From: Gordonia tangerina
Lineage (GTDB): Bacteria; Actinomycetota; Actinomycetes; Mycobacteriales; Mycobacteriaceae
Direction: 5' to 3'
Assembly (NCBI RefSeq): GCF_021556435.1
Contig: NZ_JAKGCU010000023.1
Span: 20,192-84,191 of the forward strand
Length of the DNA stretch: 64,000 bases
Made by a program: the position numbers and the translations under genes. The notes under the pieces were generated by a model. It searched no databases. It worked only from the letters and a program-made list of their open reading frames with translations, and had not been told where the DNA came from. Position 1 is the stretch's first letter, and each line of letters begins with the position of its first letter. Positions 1 through 12,389 of this stretch are shown in pieces.

Positions 1-2025
1 TGCGATGTGCAACCCGCTCGACACGTTGTTGTGCAGATCGTGCAGGTCGGTGAACACCGACTCGCACATCAGGTCGTAGGACAGGTCGAGGTAGCCGACT
101 TCGGCGGCGACCACCGCCTCACAGCACGCCGACAACGACGAGTCCCGCACGGTCAACGGATAGTAATAGTCGAAGTTGCGCAGCTTCTGTTCCGGGGTGA
201 ACGCCGCCCCGAACATGTACATGGCGAACACCAGGTCGGCCTGCTTGACAACCTGTTTGCGGTAGAGGTCGTAGTACGGGTAGTTCAACAGCAGCGGGTA
301 ACGCCCCACCGACGACTCGAAATCCCATGCGCCGAGCAGTGTGAATGATTCGCACTGTTGATGGACGCCGAGGGCGTCGTCGAACGGGATCGACATGTCG
401 TCGGCACAGGACTCCCAGTGGGCGGCCTCGGCGTCGGTCACCCCGTATTCGCGCGCCAGGTCGGGTCGTCGGTGCACAGCGGCCACCGCATCCCGAAGAT
501 TCTGCTGCGCAGCCAGATTGGTGAACACATTGTTGTTGACCACCGCGGTGTACTCATCCGGGCCGGTCACGCCGTCGATACGAAACTTGCCGTTCACGTC
601 GTGGTGTCCCAGACCCGCGAACAGCCGGGCGGTCTCCACGAGCAGTTCGACGCCGCACTCGGTCTCGAACTGCTCGTCGTCGGTGGCGCGCAGATACCGG
701 GCCGTCGCGTTGGCGATGTCGGCGCTCACGTGCACGCCTGCCGTGCCCGCCGGCCAGTACCCCGAGCACTCGTCGCCGTTGATTGATCGCCATGGGAACA
801 TGGCACCACGTTGTCCCAGTTCGGCCGCGCGACTCTTGGCCTTGTCCATTGTGGAGTGCCGCCAACGCAGCTCCTCGCCGGCCGCGGCGGGCACCGTGTA
901 GGTGAGCATCGGCAAAATGAAACTCTCGGTGTCCCAGAAGGTGTGGCCGTCGTAGCCGGGACCGGTCAGGCCCTTCGCCGGGATCGAACGGGACTGGCCG
1001 CGCGCACCGGCCTGCAGCACGTGGAACAGCGCGAAACGCACCGCCTGCTGCAGTTCGGGATCGCCGTCGAGTTCCACGTCGGCGTCGCGCCAGAAGTCCT
1101 CCAGATACTCGATCTGGTCGGCTTTGAGTGCCTCCCAACCGGTTTCCATCGCCATCGCCAGGGCGGCGTCGACCTGCGCGCGCAGGGCCGGTACCGATCT
1201 GCGCGCCGACCAGCCGTAACCCATGTACTTGGTCAGCGACAGCTTGGTGCCCTGCGGGACGTTCGCCGCCACGGTCAGGCGGGCCAGGTCGTCGTCTGCG
1301 CGGATGAAGGCGTCGGCGCGGTCGGGGAACTCGATCTCGTGATCCATTCCGGCCGCGATGTGCAGACCCGACTGCTTGGTGTGGTGAACCAGCATGCCCC
1401 AGTAGTTGCGGCACGCCGAGAGGTCGGAGACCAGCGGGGCCTCGAGCGCGGCCGCGAGCCGGGGATCGTTGCCCGGCGCCGGCACCGGCTCGTTGGCGAG
1501 CAGGTCCGACTGCAGCACCAGCTTCATGTCCTCGTCGATCGGCTCCACCTCATAGTGGATGGCAGCGATGGTGCGCTTGGTGAAGGAGACGAGCCGTTCG
1601 GAGCGGATGCGGACCGTGCGGCCGGTCGGCGAGGTCCACAGGGTGTGCCTGCGCAGTGTGCCCGTGCGGAAATCCAGCGTTCGTTCGTGTTCGACGGTGC
1701 GGCCGTAGCGCAGATCCATCGGCTCGTCCTCCACGAGCAACCGGATGATCTTGCCATCGGTCACGTTCACCACGGTCTGCCCGGATTCCGGGTAGCCGTA
1801 GCCGCTTTCGGCATAGGGCAGTCCGCGCAGCTCGTAGAAACCGTTCAGATAGGTCCCCGGGTGGTCGATCGGCTCGCCCTCTTCGAACGTGCCTCGTAAA
1901 CCGATGTGGCCGTTGGACAGTGCGAACAGCGTCTCGGTGCGACCCAGCATGTCGACGTCGACGCCACGCCAGCGCAGCTGCCACGGGTGGACGTCGAACC
2001 CGTGTTCCATGGCGCCCGGGCTCAC
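1..2025 (-). CDS. GH65 family disaccharide phosphorylase, partial (C-terminus beyond window)
   Basis: Glycoside hydrolase family 65 enzyme; members phosphorolyse maltose, trehalose or kojibiose to beta-glucose-1-phosphate plus glucose. About 675 codons are visible of a family norm near 780. The catalytic block GAMFPWRSINGDECSGYWPA, coded near 740-830, carries the Glu expected as general acid (in DEC), and the visible end reads SSGLHIA, a GH65 motif after the catalytic barrel. The GTG at 2025 overlaps the stop of the upstream HAD gene by 4 bp; an in-frame ATG at 2010 is the alternative. Coupling to a beta-phosphoglucomutase-like gene is the classic arrangement in which its product is converted to glucose-6-phosphate, as in the Rv3401/Rv3400 pair of M. 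tuberculosis. Substrate specificity cannot be read from the sequence. Confidence 0.9.
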   Translation of the reverse strand, partial: MSPGAMEHGFDVHPWQLRWRGVDVDMLGRTETLFALSNGHIGLRGTFEEGEPIDHPGTYLNGFYELRGLPYAESGYGYPESGQTVVNVTDGKIIRLLVEDEPMDLRYGRTVEHERTLDFRTGTLRRHTLWTSPTGRTVRIRSERLVSFTKRTIAAIHYEVEPIDEDMKLVLQSDLLANEPVPAPGNDPRLAAALEAPLVSDLSACRNYWGMLVHHTKQSGLHIAAGMDHEIEFPDRADAFIRADDDLARLTVAANVPQGTKLSLTKYMGYGWSARRSVPALRAQVDAALAMAMETGWEALKADQIEYLEDFWRDADVELDGDPELQQAVRFALFHVLQAGARGQSRSIPAKGLTGPGYDGHTFWDTESFILPMLTYTVPAAAGEELRWRHSTMDKAKSRAAELGQRGAMFPWRSINGDECSGYWPAGTAGVHVSADIANATARYLRATDDEQFETECGVELLVETARLFAGLGHHDVNGKFRIDGVTGPDEYTAVVNNNVFTNLAAQQNLRDAVAAVHRRPDLAREYGVTDAEAAHWESCADDMSIPFDDALGVHQQCESFTLLGAWDFESSVGRYPLLLNYPYYDLYRKQVVKQADLVFAMYMFGAAFTPEQKLRNFDYYYPLTVRDSSLSACCEAVVAAEVGYLDLSYDLMCESVFTDLHDLHNNVSSGLHIA

Positions 2026-2732
2026 GCGGAGACCAACTCGTCGAGATCGGTCACGACCCGGTCGGCACCTGCCGTGCGCATCGCTGCGGCTTGTCCGCCG
2101 CCGACCCGGTCGATCGCGACGACATAGCCGAACTTTCCGGCCACGGCCGCCTGCACACCGGAGATCGCATCCTCGAACACCACGGCCTCATCGGGGGTCA
2201 CCCCCATGAGTTCGGCGCCGAGCAGGAAGGAATCGGGCGCCGGCTTACCGCGCAGTCCGCGCGACACGATGTCGAGGCCGTCCACCCTCACCTCCACGAA
2301 CTTCGTCAGGTCGGCCGCATCCAACACAGCTGCTCCGTTCTTCGACGACGTCACCACGGCGATCCGCAGGCCGGCGGTCCGGGCTGCTTCGAGGTATCGC
2401 ACCGACCCAGGGTAGGGATCGACACCGTTGGTCTCCAGGGTCGACACGAACATCGCGTTCTTGCCGTTCCCGATCGCGGCGACGGTGTCGTCATCGACGT
2501 CGTCGATCCCGCGCGACCGCAGGAATGCGCGCACACCGTCGTCGCGCGGTCGGCCGTCGACGTGGTCGAGGTAGTCCTGCTCGGTGAACGGTTCGAAGTT
2601 CTCGGGATCCCGTTCGGAGAGGAAGGCATCGAACGCCTGCTTCCATGCGTCGCGATGTAGGACGGCTGTGGACGTCAGCACACCGTCGAGATCGAACAGT
2701 GCGACCGAGGTGCTTTCTGGCAAACCCAACAC
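2022..2732 (-). CDS. HAD-superfamily beta-phosphoglucomutase-like protein
   Basis: 236-residue HAD phosphatase/phosphomutase. The nucleophile motif FDLDGVLT is at residues 13-20 (D14 and D16), motif II is VTSSKNG, the conserved Lys is in GKPAPDSF, and the Mg-binding acidic motif is VFEDAISGV. A helical cap domain lies between motifs I and II, as in beta-PGM. It probably interconverts beta-glucose-1-phosphate and glucose-6-phosphate, completing disaccharide phosphorolysis with the GH65 enzyme translated from the overlapping downstream gene. The start is a GTG with no strong Shine-Dalgarno sequence, so a slightly different start is possible. A generic sugar-phosphate phosphatase is the alternative. 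Confidence 0.88.
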   Translation of the reverse strand: MLGLPESTSVALFDLDGVLTSTAVLHRDAWKQAFDAFLSERDPENFEPFTEQDYLDHVDGRPRDDGVRAFLRSRGIDDVDDDTVAAIGNGKNAMFVSTLETNGVDPYPGSVRYLEAARTAGLRIAVVTSSKNGAAVLDAADLTKFVEVRVDGLDIVSRGLRGKPAPDSFLLGAELMGVTPDEAVVFEDAISGVQAAVAGKFGYVVAIDRVGGGQAAAMRTAGADRVVTDLDELVSA

Positions 2733-2812
2733 CCCACGAACGCTACCTGTCCGAGCGGGTGCTGGCGCGCTGTGCGCGGGTATTCGGACTCAGCGCACGT
2801 GCGGGCCGTGAC

Positions 2813-3514
2813 TCAGGCGGAGGAGGCGGCGGTGTCGGAATCGATGTCGTCCCAGAAACCGATCGACTCCAACCGCTGCACCAATCGGTCGCGCGCGGCG
2901 GCGAATTGGGTGTGGATCTCCTCGCGAATCGCTCGGGTGTCGCCCGATCGCAAGTAGTCGATCAGGCGGCGATGACTGGCGACCGCCTCGTGCCCCCACT
3001 CGGTATCGCGGGCGTAGAGGTCGTAGGGGTTGTATTTGCTGGCCGAGAACACGAACCACGCGAGTTTCTTGCTGTTGGCGGCCAGGTTCACCTGACGATG
3101 GAATGCGTACTCCCGATTGAGTACCTGCGCGTCGTCACCGGTGTCCACCGCCAGTTCCAGCTGATCGACGATGGTCTGCATCTCGGCCAGATGCACCCCG
3201 AGTTCAGAGTTGTCGACGGCGTGGCAGGCCAACCGTGCGGAGAGTTCGGCCTGGATCCAGAAGATGTCGATGATGTCGCCGCGATTGAGCGGCTCGACGA
3301 TGAATCCGCGATGTGGCGACGATCGGACCAGGCCCTCGCCGCGCAGGGTCACCAGCGCCTCGCGCACCGGCGTGACACTGCAGCCGAGCGTGGACGCGGT
3401 GTCATCGAGGCGGATGTACTCGCCGGGACGGAGGCTGCCGGTCATGATCCGGTTGCGCAGATGATCGGCCACCTCGTCGGTGAGCTGGGTGCGGCGTAGC
3501 GACACGCGACTCAT
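2813..3514 (-). CDS. GntR-family (FadR/FCD) transcriptional regulator
   Basis: N-terminal winged helix-turn-helix of GntR type (LRPGEYIRLDDTASTLGCS followed by TPVREAL and GLV), then an all-helical FCD ligand-binding domain. The FCD metal/ligand residues are probably within AFHRQVN and SHRRLI. The chosen start gives MSRVSLRRTQLTDEV, which places the DNA-binding domain at the N-terminus; an upstream in-frame start at 3586 would add 24 residues that do not resemble the family. It lies about 80 bp upstream of the HAD-GH65 pair on the same strand and could control it, but no clear FCD-type operator is visible. Effector unknown; FCD regulators usually sense organic acids or sugar acids. Confidence 0.88.
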   Translation of the reverse strand: MSRVSLRRTQLTDEVADHLRNRIMTGSLRPGEYIRLDDTASTLGCSVTPVREALVTLRGEGLVRSSPHRGFIVEPLNRGDIIDIFWIQAELSARLACHAVDNSELGVHLAEMQTIVDQLELAVDTGDDAQVLNREYAFHRQVNLAANSKKLAWFVFSASKYNPYDLYARDTEWGHEAVASHRRLIDYLRSGDTRAIREEIHTQFAAARDRLVQRLESIGFWDDIDSDTAASSA

Positions 3515-3742
3515 GCCGTCTGCTGCCCGTCGCGGGAATCGTGATCCACGAACTTCTCTTTCACTCGTGATGCCGCCGTCGTGCATCGCCGTTGCGCCCG
3601 TCGTCGCCCGGCGACCACGGGTCCATCGACAACGGTACTTTTTCCGGCGCCCGAATGGGTGATCGAGTTCGGTGGGTCGTCGAGATCTGCTGGATCGATC
3701 GAGGACTGCCGGACATAGCGCCCTCTGCAGGGCCGCCCGGTG

Positions 3743-4657
3743 TCAGACCACCGACCAATCGTGTTTGATGCGAAGGCGCAGGTCGCGCATCAGCAGGCGG
3801 TTCCCGCCGAACCGGATCGGCTTCGGCAACGCGCGGTTGGTGGTGGAAACTGTCGCGAAGAGTCGGTTGAAACGTCGTTGGTCTCGCGCGCTCCACTCGA
3901 GTCCGAGTTGCTCGCGGAACAGCGGCGGAAGGGTCCCGATCGTCAGGAAGCGCAGCAGCGGGGCGAATGGGACCCGAAGCGCCGGACTGATCATCCGCAG
4001 GTCGATTAGATCGTTGAGGAACCGTTTCGTCGTCTCGTCGATGGCGACGCGACCGCTGGCGACGTTCCAGTAGTGATCGAATTCGGTTCGGGTGGCCGGC
4101 CACATGTCGTCGGGCACCTGCAGCGTGGTCCCCAGAGTCTTGGCCGATTGGTAGAACTCCTCAGCGTCGGCCGGGCTCATGATCCCGTGCAGCAGTTGAT
4201 GGGTGTCCTCGATCCCGACGAACAAGCATGCCGCGACCCACATCTGGAGTTCGCGATCGAATGCGTTGTATGCCACCGGGCTCTTCTCGTCCGAGCGGAC
4301 GTGTCGATGGGCGGCATTGACCGCGTCCCGGAAGGCCGCTTTCTCCTCGTCGTCGCCGAGGATCGCCACCGACAGGTACTGCGCGGTGGTGCGCGCCCGT
4401 TTCCACGGATGTTTCATCAGCGAACCGGACTCGACCTTGCTCTCCATCACGCCGTAGGCGACCTCGGGCCACCCGAGCTGCATGACCACATTGGCCGCTG
4501 CGCCGGCGAAGGCCCAGAAGTCGACCGCCTCCTGAATTCGTGCAGGCTTGCGACCGGTGGTCACCCGTTGCCTACGCGCGGGGATCGTGATCCGCGTCTG
4601 TGCGTTCGTCAACTCCGGTGTGGTGTCCGCCATGGACGCCAGATATCGCCCCGACAT
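3743..4657 (-). CDS. Oxygenase MpaB / rubber-oxygenase-like (DUF2236) family protein
   Basis: 304 residues resembling PF09995, the haem-containing fold of MpaB and latex-clearing protein. Family features visible: an N-terminal helix with a GAAANVVMQL stretch, HPWKRARTTAQYLSVAILG, an HRHVR segment and a YNAFDRELQMWVAA block. Most family members have unknown substrates. The start at 4657 is supported by an AGGGGG Shine-Dalgarno 6-11 bases upstream; an internal ATG at 4633 is second best. An open frame continues upstream of 4657 but only antisense to the PhzF-like gene, so the longer form is rejected. It is divergently transcribed from the PhzF-like gene, and the shared 177-bp interval holds a perfect palindrome, suggesting joint regulation. 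Confidence 0.82.
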   Translation of the reverse strand: MSGRYLASMADTTPELTNAQTRITIPARRQRVTTGRKPARIQEAVDFWAFAGAAANVVMQLGWPEVAYGVMESKVESGSLMKHPWKRARTTAQYLSVAILGDDEEKAAFRDAVNAAHRHVRSDEKSPVAYNAFDRELQMWVAACLFVGIEDTHQLLHGIMSPADAEEFYQSAKTLGTTLQVPDDMWPATRTEFDHYWNVASGRVAIDETTKRFLNDLIDLRMISPALRVPFAPLLRFLTIGTLPPLFREQLGLEWSARDQRRFNRLFATVSTTNRALPKPIRFGGNRLLMRDLRLRIKHDWSVV

Positions 4658-4721
4658 GATGTGGCCCCCTGTTCTGCATACCGCACAGTCACCCCGACCG
4701 TGACTGTGATCTATGTCGCGT

Positions 4722-4732
4722 ACCTGGCAGGT
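4722..4732. promoter_or_regulatory. Short palindrome ACCTG-G-CAGGT
   Basis: An 11-base inverted repeat with 5-base arms, 9 bases from the larger palindrome in the same divergent region. It may be a second, weaker operator or part of a promoter. Seen in sequence; function inferred. Confidence 0.35.
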
Positions 4733-4740
4733 TATCCCAC

Positions 4741-4762
4741 CAGGTTTCATATATGAAACCTG
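4741..4762. promoter_or_regulatory. Perfect 22-bp palindrome, candidate operator
   Basis: The sequence is CAGGTTTCATA followed directly by its exact reverse complement TATGAAACCTG, with no mismatch. It lies 84 bases upstream of the mpaB-like start and 73 bases upstream of the phzF-like start. Its AT-rich core stands out in a GC-rich region. A dimeric repressor of TetR or GntR type is the likely ligand; no regulator gene is adjacent. Two further GAAACC half-site copies follow at once to the right. Confidence 0.65.
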
Positions 4763-4834
4763 AAACCGCGAAACCGGCCATCGGCGCTGGATAAAGAACT
4801 GGATGTGCGATGGCCGGATCGTGAGGATGGAGCG

Positions 4835-5680
4835 ATGACGACTCGTCGCTTCGCTCAGGTGGATGTCTTCTCGACCGTGCCCGTCCGCGGCAACCCGGTC
4901 GCGGTCGTACTCGATGCCGAGGGGATGACCGACGAGCAGATGGCCTCGTTCGCGCGCTGGACCAACCTCTCGGAGACGACGTTTGTGCTGCCGCCGAGCG
5001 ATCCCGCCGCCGACTATCGTCTGCGCATCTTCACCCCATCCGGTGAACTTCCGTTCGCCGGGCATCCCACCCTCGGCTCGGCCCACGCGTGGCTGGAGGC
5101 CGGCGGCGTGCCGAGTGGTGACCGCATCGTGCAGGAATGCGGCGTCGGGCTGGTGTCCATCCGGTCGGAGCAGGGTCGACTGGCGTTCGTCGCCCCGCCC
5201 CGCATCCGCTCCGGACCCGTCGACGAGGCGACGGTGCGGTCGGTGGCTGATGCGCTCGGCCTCGACCCCGACGAGGTGATCGCGGCCGAATGGGTCTCCA
5301 ACGGCCCCGATTTCCTGGCATTGCTGTTGCCGTCCGGGGGCCGGGTGCTGGAGGTCAGACCCGACATGGCCGCGCTCGGCACACACGACGTGGGCCTGAT
5401 CGGCCCGTACTCGGGCGGTCTGCCCGACGAACCCGAGGTGCTGTTCGAGGTCCGCGCGTTCGTTCCCGGTAGCGGCATTCCCGAGGACCCGGTGACCGGG
5501 AGTCTGAACGCGGGCCTGGCCGTCTGGTTGCGCCAGGCAGGCCGTGCGCCCGCCGGCTACGTCACCGCTCAGGGCACCGCGCTGGACCGGGCAGGGCGCG
5601 TTCACGTCTCCGACGACGGTACCGACATCTGGGTGGGCGGTGCGACCACCACGGTCATCGCTGGCACAGTGGTGCTGTGA
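4835..5680 (+). CDS. PhzF-family isomerase/epimerase-like protein
   Basis: 281-residue protein of the phenazine biosynthesis PhzF / diaminopimelate epimerase-like fold. The conserved catalytic Glu is E47 in NLSETTF. The second lobe carries GIPEDPVTGSLNAGL, which matches the family substrate-binding loop. No phenazine genes are nearby, so a housekeeping isomerase of unknown substrate is more likely than phenazine synthesis. The start MTTRRFAQVDVF is preceded by a GGATGGAG ribosome binding site; an in-frame ATG at 4805 adds ten residues that do not fit the family. Its stop overlaps the GTG start of tatD by 4 bp, so the two are translationally coupled. Confidence 0.88.
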   Translation: MTTRRFAQVDVFSTVPVRGNPVAVVLDAEGMTDEQMASFARWTNLSETTFVLPPSDPAADYRLRIFTPSGELPFAGHPTLGSAHAWLEAGGVPSGDRIVQECGVGLVSIRSEQGRLAFVAPPRIRSGPVDEATVRSVADALGLDPDEVIAAEWVSNGPDFLALLLPSGGRVLEVRPDMAALGTHDVGLIGPYSGGLPDEPEVLFEVRAFVPGSGIPEDPVTGSLNAGLAVWLRQAGRAPAGYVTAQGTALDRAGRVHVSDDGTDIWVGGATTTVIAGTVVL

Positions 5681-6588
5681 GCGAGACAGCCGAGATCGCC
5701 GACGCGGAAGCCGCCGGAGTCGCCGCTACCGAGAGCAACAAGGCCGCACGCAAACGTCGTCGGCGGGAACCACCGCCGGACCCGGTGCCGCTGCCGGGGC
5801 TGGTGGACGCACACACCCACCTGGCCGCATGCGGCGGCCGCGACCCGGAATCGGTGCGCGCGATCCTCGATCACGCCGAACGGGTCGGCGTCGGGCAGGT
5901 GATCACAGTCGCCGACGACATGATCGATGCGCGGTGGGCCGTCGAGGCCGCTGCATGGGACCACCGGGCGTTTGCCGCGGTGGCCCTGCACCCGATGCAT
6001 GCCGGCGAACTCGACGACGACGCGAAGGCCGAACTCGAGCGGATGCTGGCGGACCCGAGGGTCGTCGCAGTGGGGGAGACCGGCCTGGACCACTATTGGC
6101 CGAGTCGGTCCGACGACTGTGCTACGCCCGATGTACAGGCCGAGGCGTTCCGGTGGCACATCGACCTCGCCAAGCGCACCGGCAAGCCGTTGATGATCCA
6201 CAACCGCGAGGCCGACGCCGATCTGCTCGACATCCTCGCCGCGGAGGGGGCGCCAGAGACCGTGATCATGCACTGCTTCTCCGGTGACCGAAACGTTGCA
6301 CAGGAATGCGTCGATCGCGGTTACGTCCTGAGTTTCGCCGGCACTGTGAGTTTCGCCAACGCCGCCGAACTGCGTGTGGCCGCCGAAATCGTGCCCGATG
6401 AGCAGGTCCTGGTAGAGACCGATGCGCCGTTTCTGACGCCGCATCCCTATCGTGGCCAGCCAAATCAGTCCTATTGCCTGCCGTATACGGCCCGCGCGCT
6501 GGCCGAGGTCCGGGGTGTCGACGATGCGGCGATGGCGCGAATCCTGGGCGCCAACGCACGACGCGTCTACCGACTGCCTTTGCAGTAA
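5677..6588 (+). CDS. tatD: TatD-family metal-dependent hydrolase / DNase
   Basis: TIM-barrel metallohydrolase of the TatD family. Metal ligands visible: H46 and H48 in DAHTHL, E133 in GETGLDHYWP, H174 in IHNREAD, H198 in HCFSGD and D248 in ETDAPFL. The family has 3'-5' exonuclease activity on DNA and D-aminoacyl-tRNA hydrolysis has also been reported. The first 40 residues are an unusual charged extension (KAARKRRRREPPP) absent from compact TatD proteins. The GTG start overlaps the preceding stop. In mycobacteria this gene follows metG and precedes rpfB; here the rpfB link is kept but metG is not upstream. Confidence 0.92.
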   Translation: MSETAEIADAEAAGVAATESNKAARKRRRREPPPDPVPLPGLVDAHTHLAACGGRDPESVRAILDHAERVGVGQVITVADDMIDARWAVEAAAWDHRAFAAVALHPMHAGELDDDAKAELERMLADPRVVAVGETGLDHYWPSRSDDCATPDVQAEAFRWHIDLAKRTGKPLMIHNREADADLLDILAAEGAPETVIMHCFSGDRNVAQECVDRGYVLSFAGTVSFANAAELRVAAEIVPDEQVLVETDAPFLTPHPYRGQPNQSYCLPYTARALAEVRGVDDAAMARILGANARRVYRLPLQ

Positions 6589-6618
6589 TCACGCCCGTTC
6601 GTTATCGTATTGTGATCC

Positions 6619-6636
6619 CGCTGCCTGGGGGCAGCG
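6619..6636 (+). promoter_or_regulatory. Hairpin in the rpfB leader
   Basis: Seven-base arms CGCTGCC and GGCAGCG enclose a four-base TGGG loop, about 95 bases before the rpfB start. A TATTGT-like hexamer just upstream (from about 6608) could be a -10 element, which would place the hairpin at the 5' end of the transcript. In M. tuberculosis rpfB has been reported to have a regulatory leader RNA; whether this hairpin is equivalent is inference. No T-run follows it. Confidence 0.35.
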
Positions 6637-6687
6637 ATTCCGGCCAGAGAGGGCTGTGCCGTCCGGGGGTTTCGGGGTCGCTGATGA

Positions 6688-8708
<2,021 letters not shown>

Positions 8709-8762
8709 TCGCCGCGTCGGCGTCCGCGACCCGCGATGCCCTCTCGATTACCCTGATTACCT

Positions 8763-9698
8763 GTGTCTCGAGCGTCGTTGTCGGTGGTGTCCGATGCGGT
8801 CACCGTGCGGGTGCCGGCCAAGGTCAATCTGCACCTCGGCGTGGGTCCGCTACGCGATGACGGATTCCACGATCTGGTCACGGTGTATCAGGCGCTGTCG
8901 CTGTATGACGATGTGCGGCTGAGCCCCGCCGGTGAGCTCCGGGTGACCACCCGCGGGGAAGGGTCCGCCGACGTACCCGGCGACAGCACCAATCTCGCGG
9001 CCCGTGCGGTGGCCGAGGTGGCGCGGCGCGCCGACCGGAGCCCGCGGGTCGCCATCGACATCGACAAGCGGATACCGGTGGCCGGCGGAATGGCCGGCGG
9101 AAGTGCCGACGCCGCCGGCGCCCTGGTTGGGGCCGTGAATCTGTGGGGACTGGACATCGGGCGTGACGAACTCACCGAGATCGCGGCCGGTCTCGGTAGT
9201 GACGTGCCCTTCGCCCTGCACGGTGCGACGGCGTTGGGAACCGGTCGCGGCGAACAATTGATGCCGATCCTCGCCCGCGGTGAATTCCACTGGGTGCTCG
9301 CGATCGCACGATCGGGACTGTCCACGCCCGCCGTGTACCGCGAACTCGATCGACTGCGGGACAACCGCGCCGACACCGATGTCGCGGCGCGGCGACCCGA
9401 TGACCTGATGGCCGCGCTCACCTCGGGCGATCCGCATACCGTGGCACCGCTGCTGCACAACGATCTCCAACCCGCCGCGCTGAGCCTGCAGCCGGTACTG
9501 CGGCGCACCTTGCGCGCAGGTATCGATGCGGGTGCGCTCAACGGGATCGTCTCCGGGTCGGGGCCCACCTGCGCCTTTCTGTGCGCCGACGAGACGTCGG
9601 CGGTCGACGTCGCCGCGGAACTGTCCGGTGCCGGGGTGGCTCGTGCGGTACGCACCGCCACCGGGCCGGTCCCCGGTGCCCGGATTCTGTCGGCCTGA
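8763..9698 (+). CDS. ispE: 4-diphosphocytidyl-2-C-methyl-D-erythritol kinase IspE
   Basis: GHMP kinase of the non-mevalonate isoprenoid pathway, phosphorylating the 2-hydroxyl of CDP-methylerythritol with ATP. Motif 1 [15 protein letters not shown], the ATP-binding loop [17 protein letters not shown] and C-terminal motif 3 [12 protein letters not shown] are all intact. 311 residues is normal for actinobacterial IspE. The start is taken as GTG 8763; a second GTG at 8787 ([12 protein letters not shown]) would remove eight residues and is also plausible. It lies 54 bp after ksgA and is probably in the same transcript. Confidence 0.95.
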   Translation: MSRASLSVVSDAVTVRVPAKVNLHLGVGPLRDDGFHDLVTVYQALSLYDDVRLSPAGELRVTTRGEGSADVPGDSTNLAARAVAEVARRADRSPRVAIDIDKRIPVAGGMAGGSADAAGALVGAVNLWGLDIGRDELTEIAAGLGSDVPFALHGATALGTGRGEQLMPILARGEFHWVLAIARSGLSTPAVYRELDRLRDNRADTDVAARRPDDLMAALTSGDPHTVAPLLHNDLQPAALSLQPVLRRTLRAGIDAGALNGIVSGSGPTCAFLCADETSAVDVAAELSGAGVARAVRTATGPVPGARILSA

Positions 9699-9702
9699 CC
9701 AG

Positions 9703-10443
9703 TCAACTGCCGAAGACGTTGATGGCGTTGCCGTAGGCGCGCAGCGAAGCGACGGATCCGTTGTATCGGTTGAGATCCACCGAAGTGGACACACCGGGTA
9801 GTCGACCCGAGCTGGTGAACTGCCAGAAGGTCCATGTCCGCCAACCCCCACGGGGCATCTGCGGTGCCGCGGCGCCGTTGTACGAGGCGATCCACAGCGG
9901 GTGGTCGGCGAACTCCCGGGTGGCACCCATCGCGGTGTTCCAGAAGTTCGGGTAGGTGTAGAGGATCGTCTTTCGCCCGGTCAACGGCTCGAGGACAGCG
10001 AAGAACTCGCGGACCCAGGCGGCCAGCGCGCGCGGGCCGAGGCCGCCGGAGTGTTCGAGGTCGAGTACCGGCGGAAGGTCCAGAATGCCGTTCTGGCCGA
10101 GCACTGTCGCGGCATAGAAGAGTGCCTGTTGTCCGGCCGGCCGGCTCGGATCGGCGTAGTGGTAGGTGCCGCGGATGAGACCTGCAGCGCGAATCGCCAG
10201 ACTGTCGGGCACGAAATGCGGGTTCACGTACCACGTGGACTCGGTGGCCTTCACCATGGCCATCTGCTGTCCGGAGGCGCGCACCGCGAACCAGTTGATG
10301 GCCGCGCCGTCGGGATGCTGATGACTGGACACGTCCGGCCCTACCTGTGGGGCGGCACCGGCCTGCGGCGAATCCGTCATCGCAGCGCAGAGTCCGACGG
10401 AGGCCGCGGTCACCGTGGCCACGATCAGTCGCCGGAGGATCAC
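9703..10443 (-). CDS. Secreted GH25 lysozyme (muramidase)
   Basis: 246 residues with a typical Sec signal peptide (MILRRLIVATVTAASVGLCA, cleavage probably after QAGA-A near residue 31). The mature part is a GH25 beta/alpha barrel: GPDVSSHQ at its start, the catalytic D-x-E in PPVLDLEHSGG, and the family WQFTSSG near the end. It should cleave beta-1,4 bonds between MurNAc and GlcNAc in peptidoglycan. There is no cell-wall binding domain. The gene is convergent with ispE, only 4 bp between stops. A role in wall remodelling beside rpfB is plausible but not shown. Confidence 0.92.
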   Translation of the reverse strand: MILRRLIVATVTAASVGLCAAMTDSPQAGAAPQVGPDVSSHQHPDGAAINWFAVRASGQQMAMVKATESTWYVNPHFVPDSLAIRAAGLIRGTYHYADPSRPAGQQALFYAATVLGQNGILDLPPVLDLEHSGGLGPRALAAWVREFFAVLEPLTGRKTILYTYPNFWNTAMGATREFADHPLWIASYNGAAAPQMPRGGWRTWTFWQFTSSGRLPGVSTSVDLNRYNGSVASLRAYGNAINVFGS

Positions 10444-10552
10444 GGCTCCACGCTATTGCATCGATGCAGGATCGCGCAGAATGTTTGTCGACTGGATCTG
10501 ATGCCCGGGCGGTGTCGCCGGTCACCGGGGGTCCGTTGCTAGGGTCGTCCGA

Positions 10553-12379
<1,827 letters not shown>

Positions 12380-12389
12380 GCGCCGGTGG

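Noticed and set aside
4658..5605. N-terminal 316-codon extension of the MpaB-like gene
   Set aside because: It lies antisense to the PhzF-like gene and passes through the divergent promoter palindrome; a good ribosome binding site precedes the ATG at 4657.
4835..5680. Phenazine biosynthesis
   Set aside because: Only a PhzF-fold protein is present; no other phz genes lie in the window, and the fold is common in unrelated enzymes.
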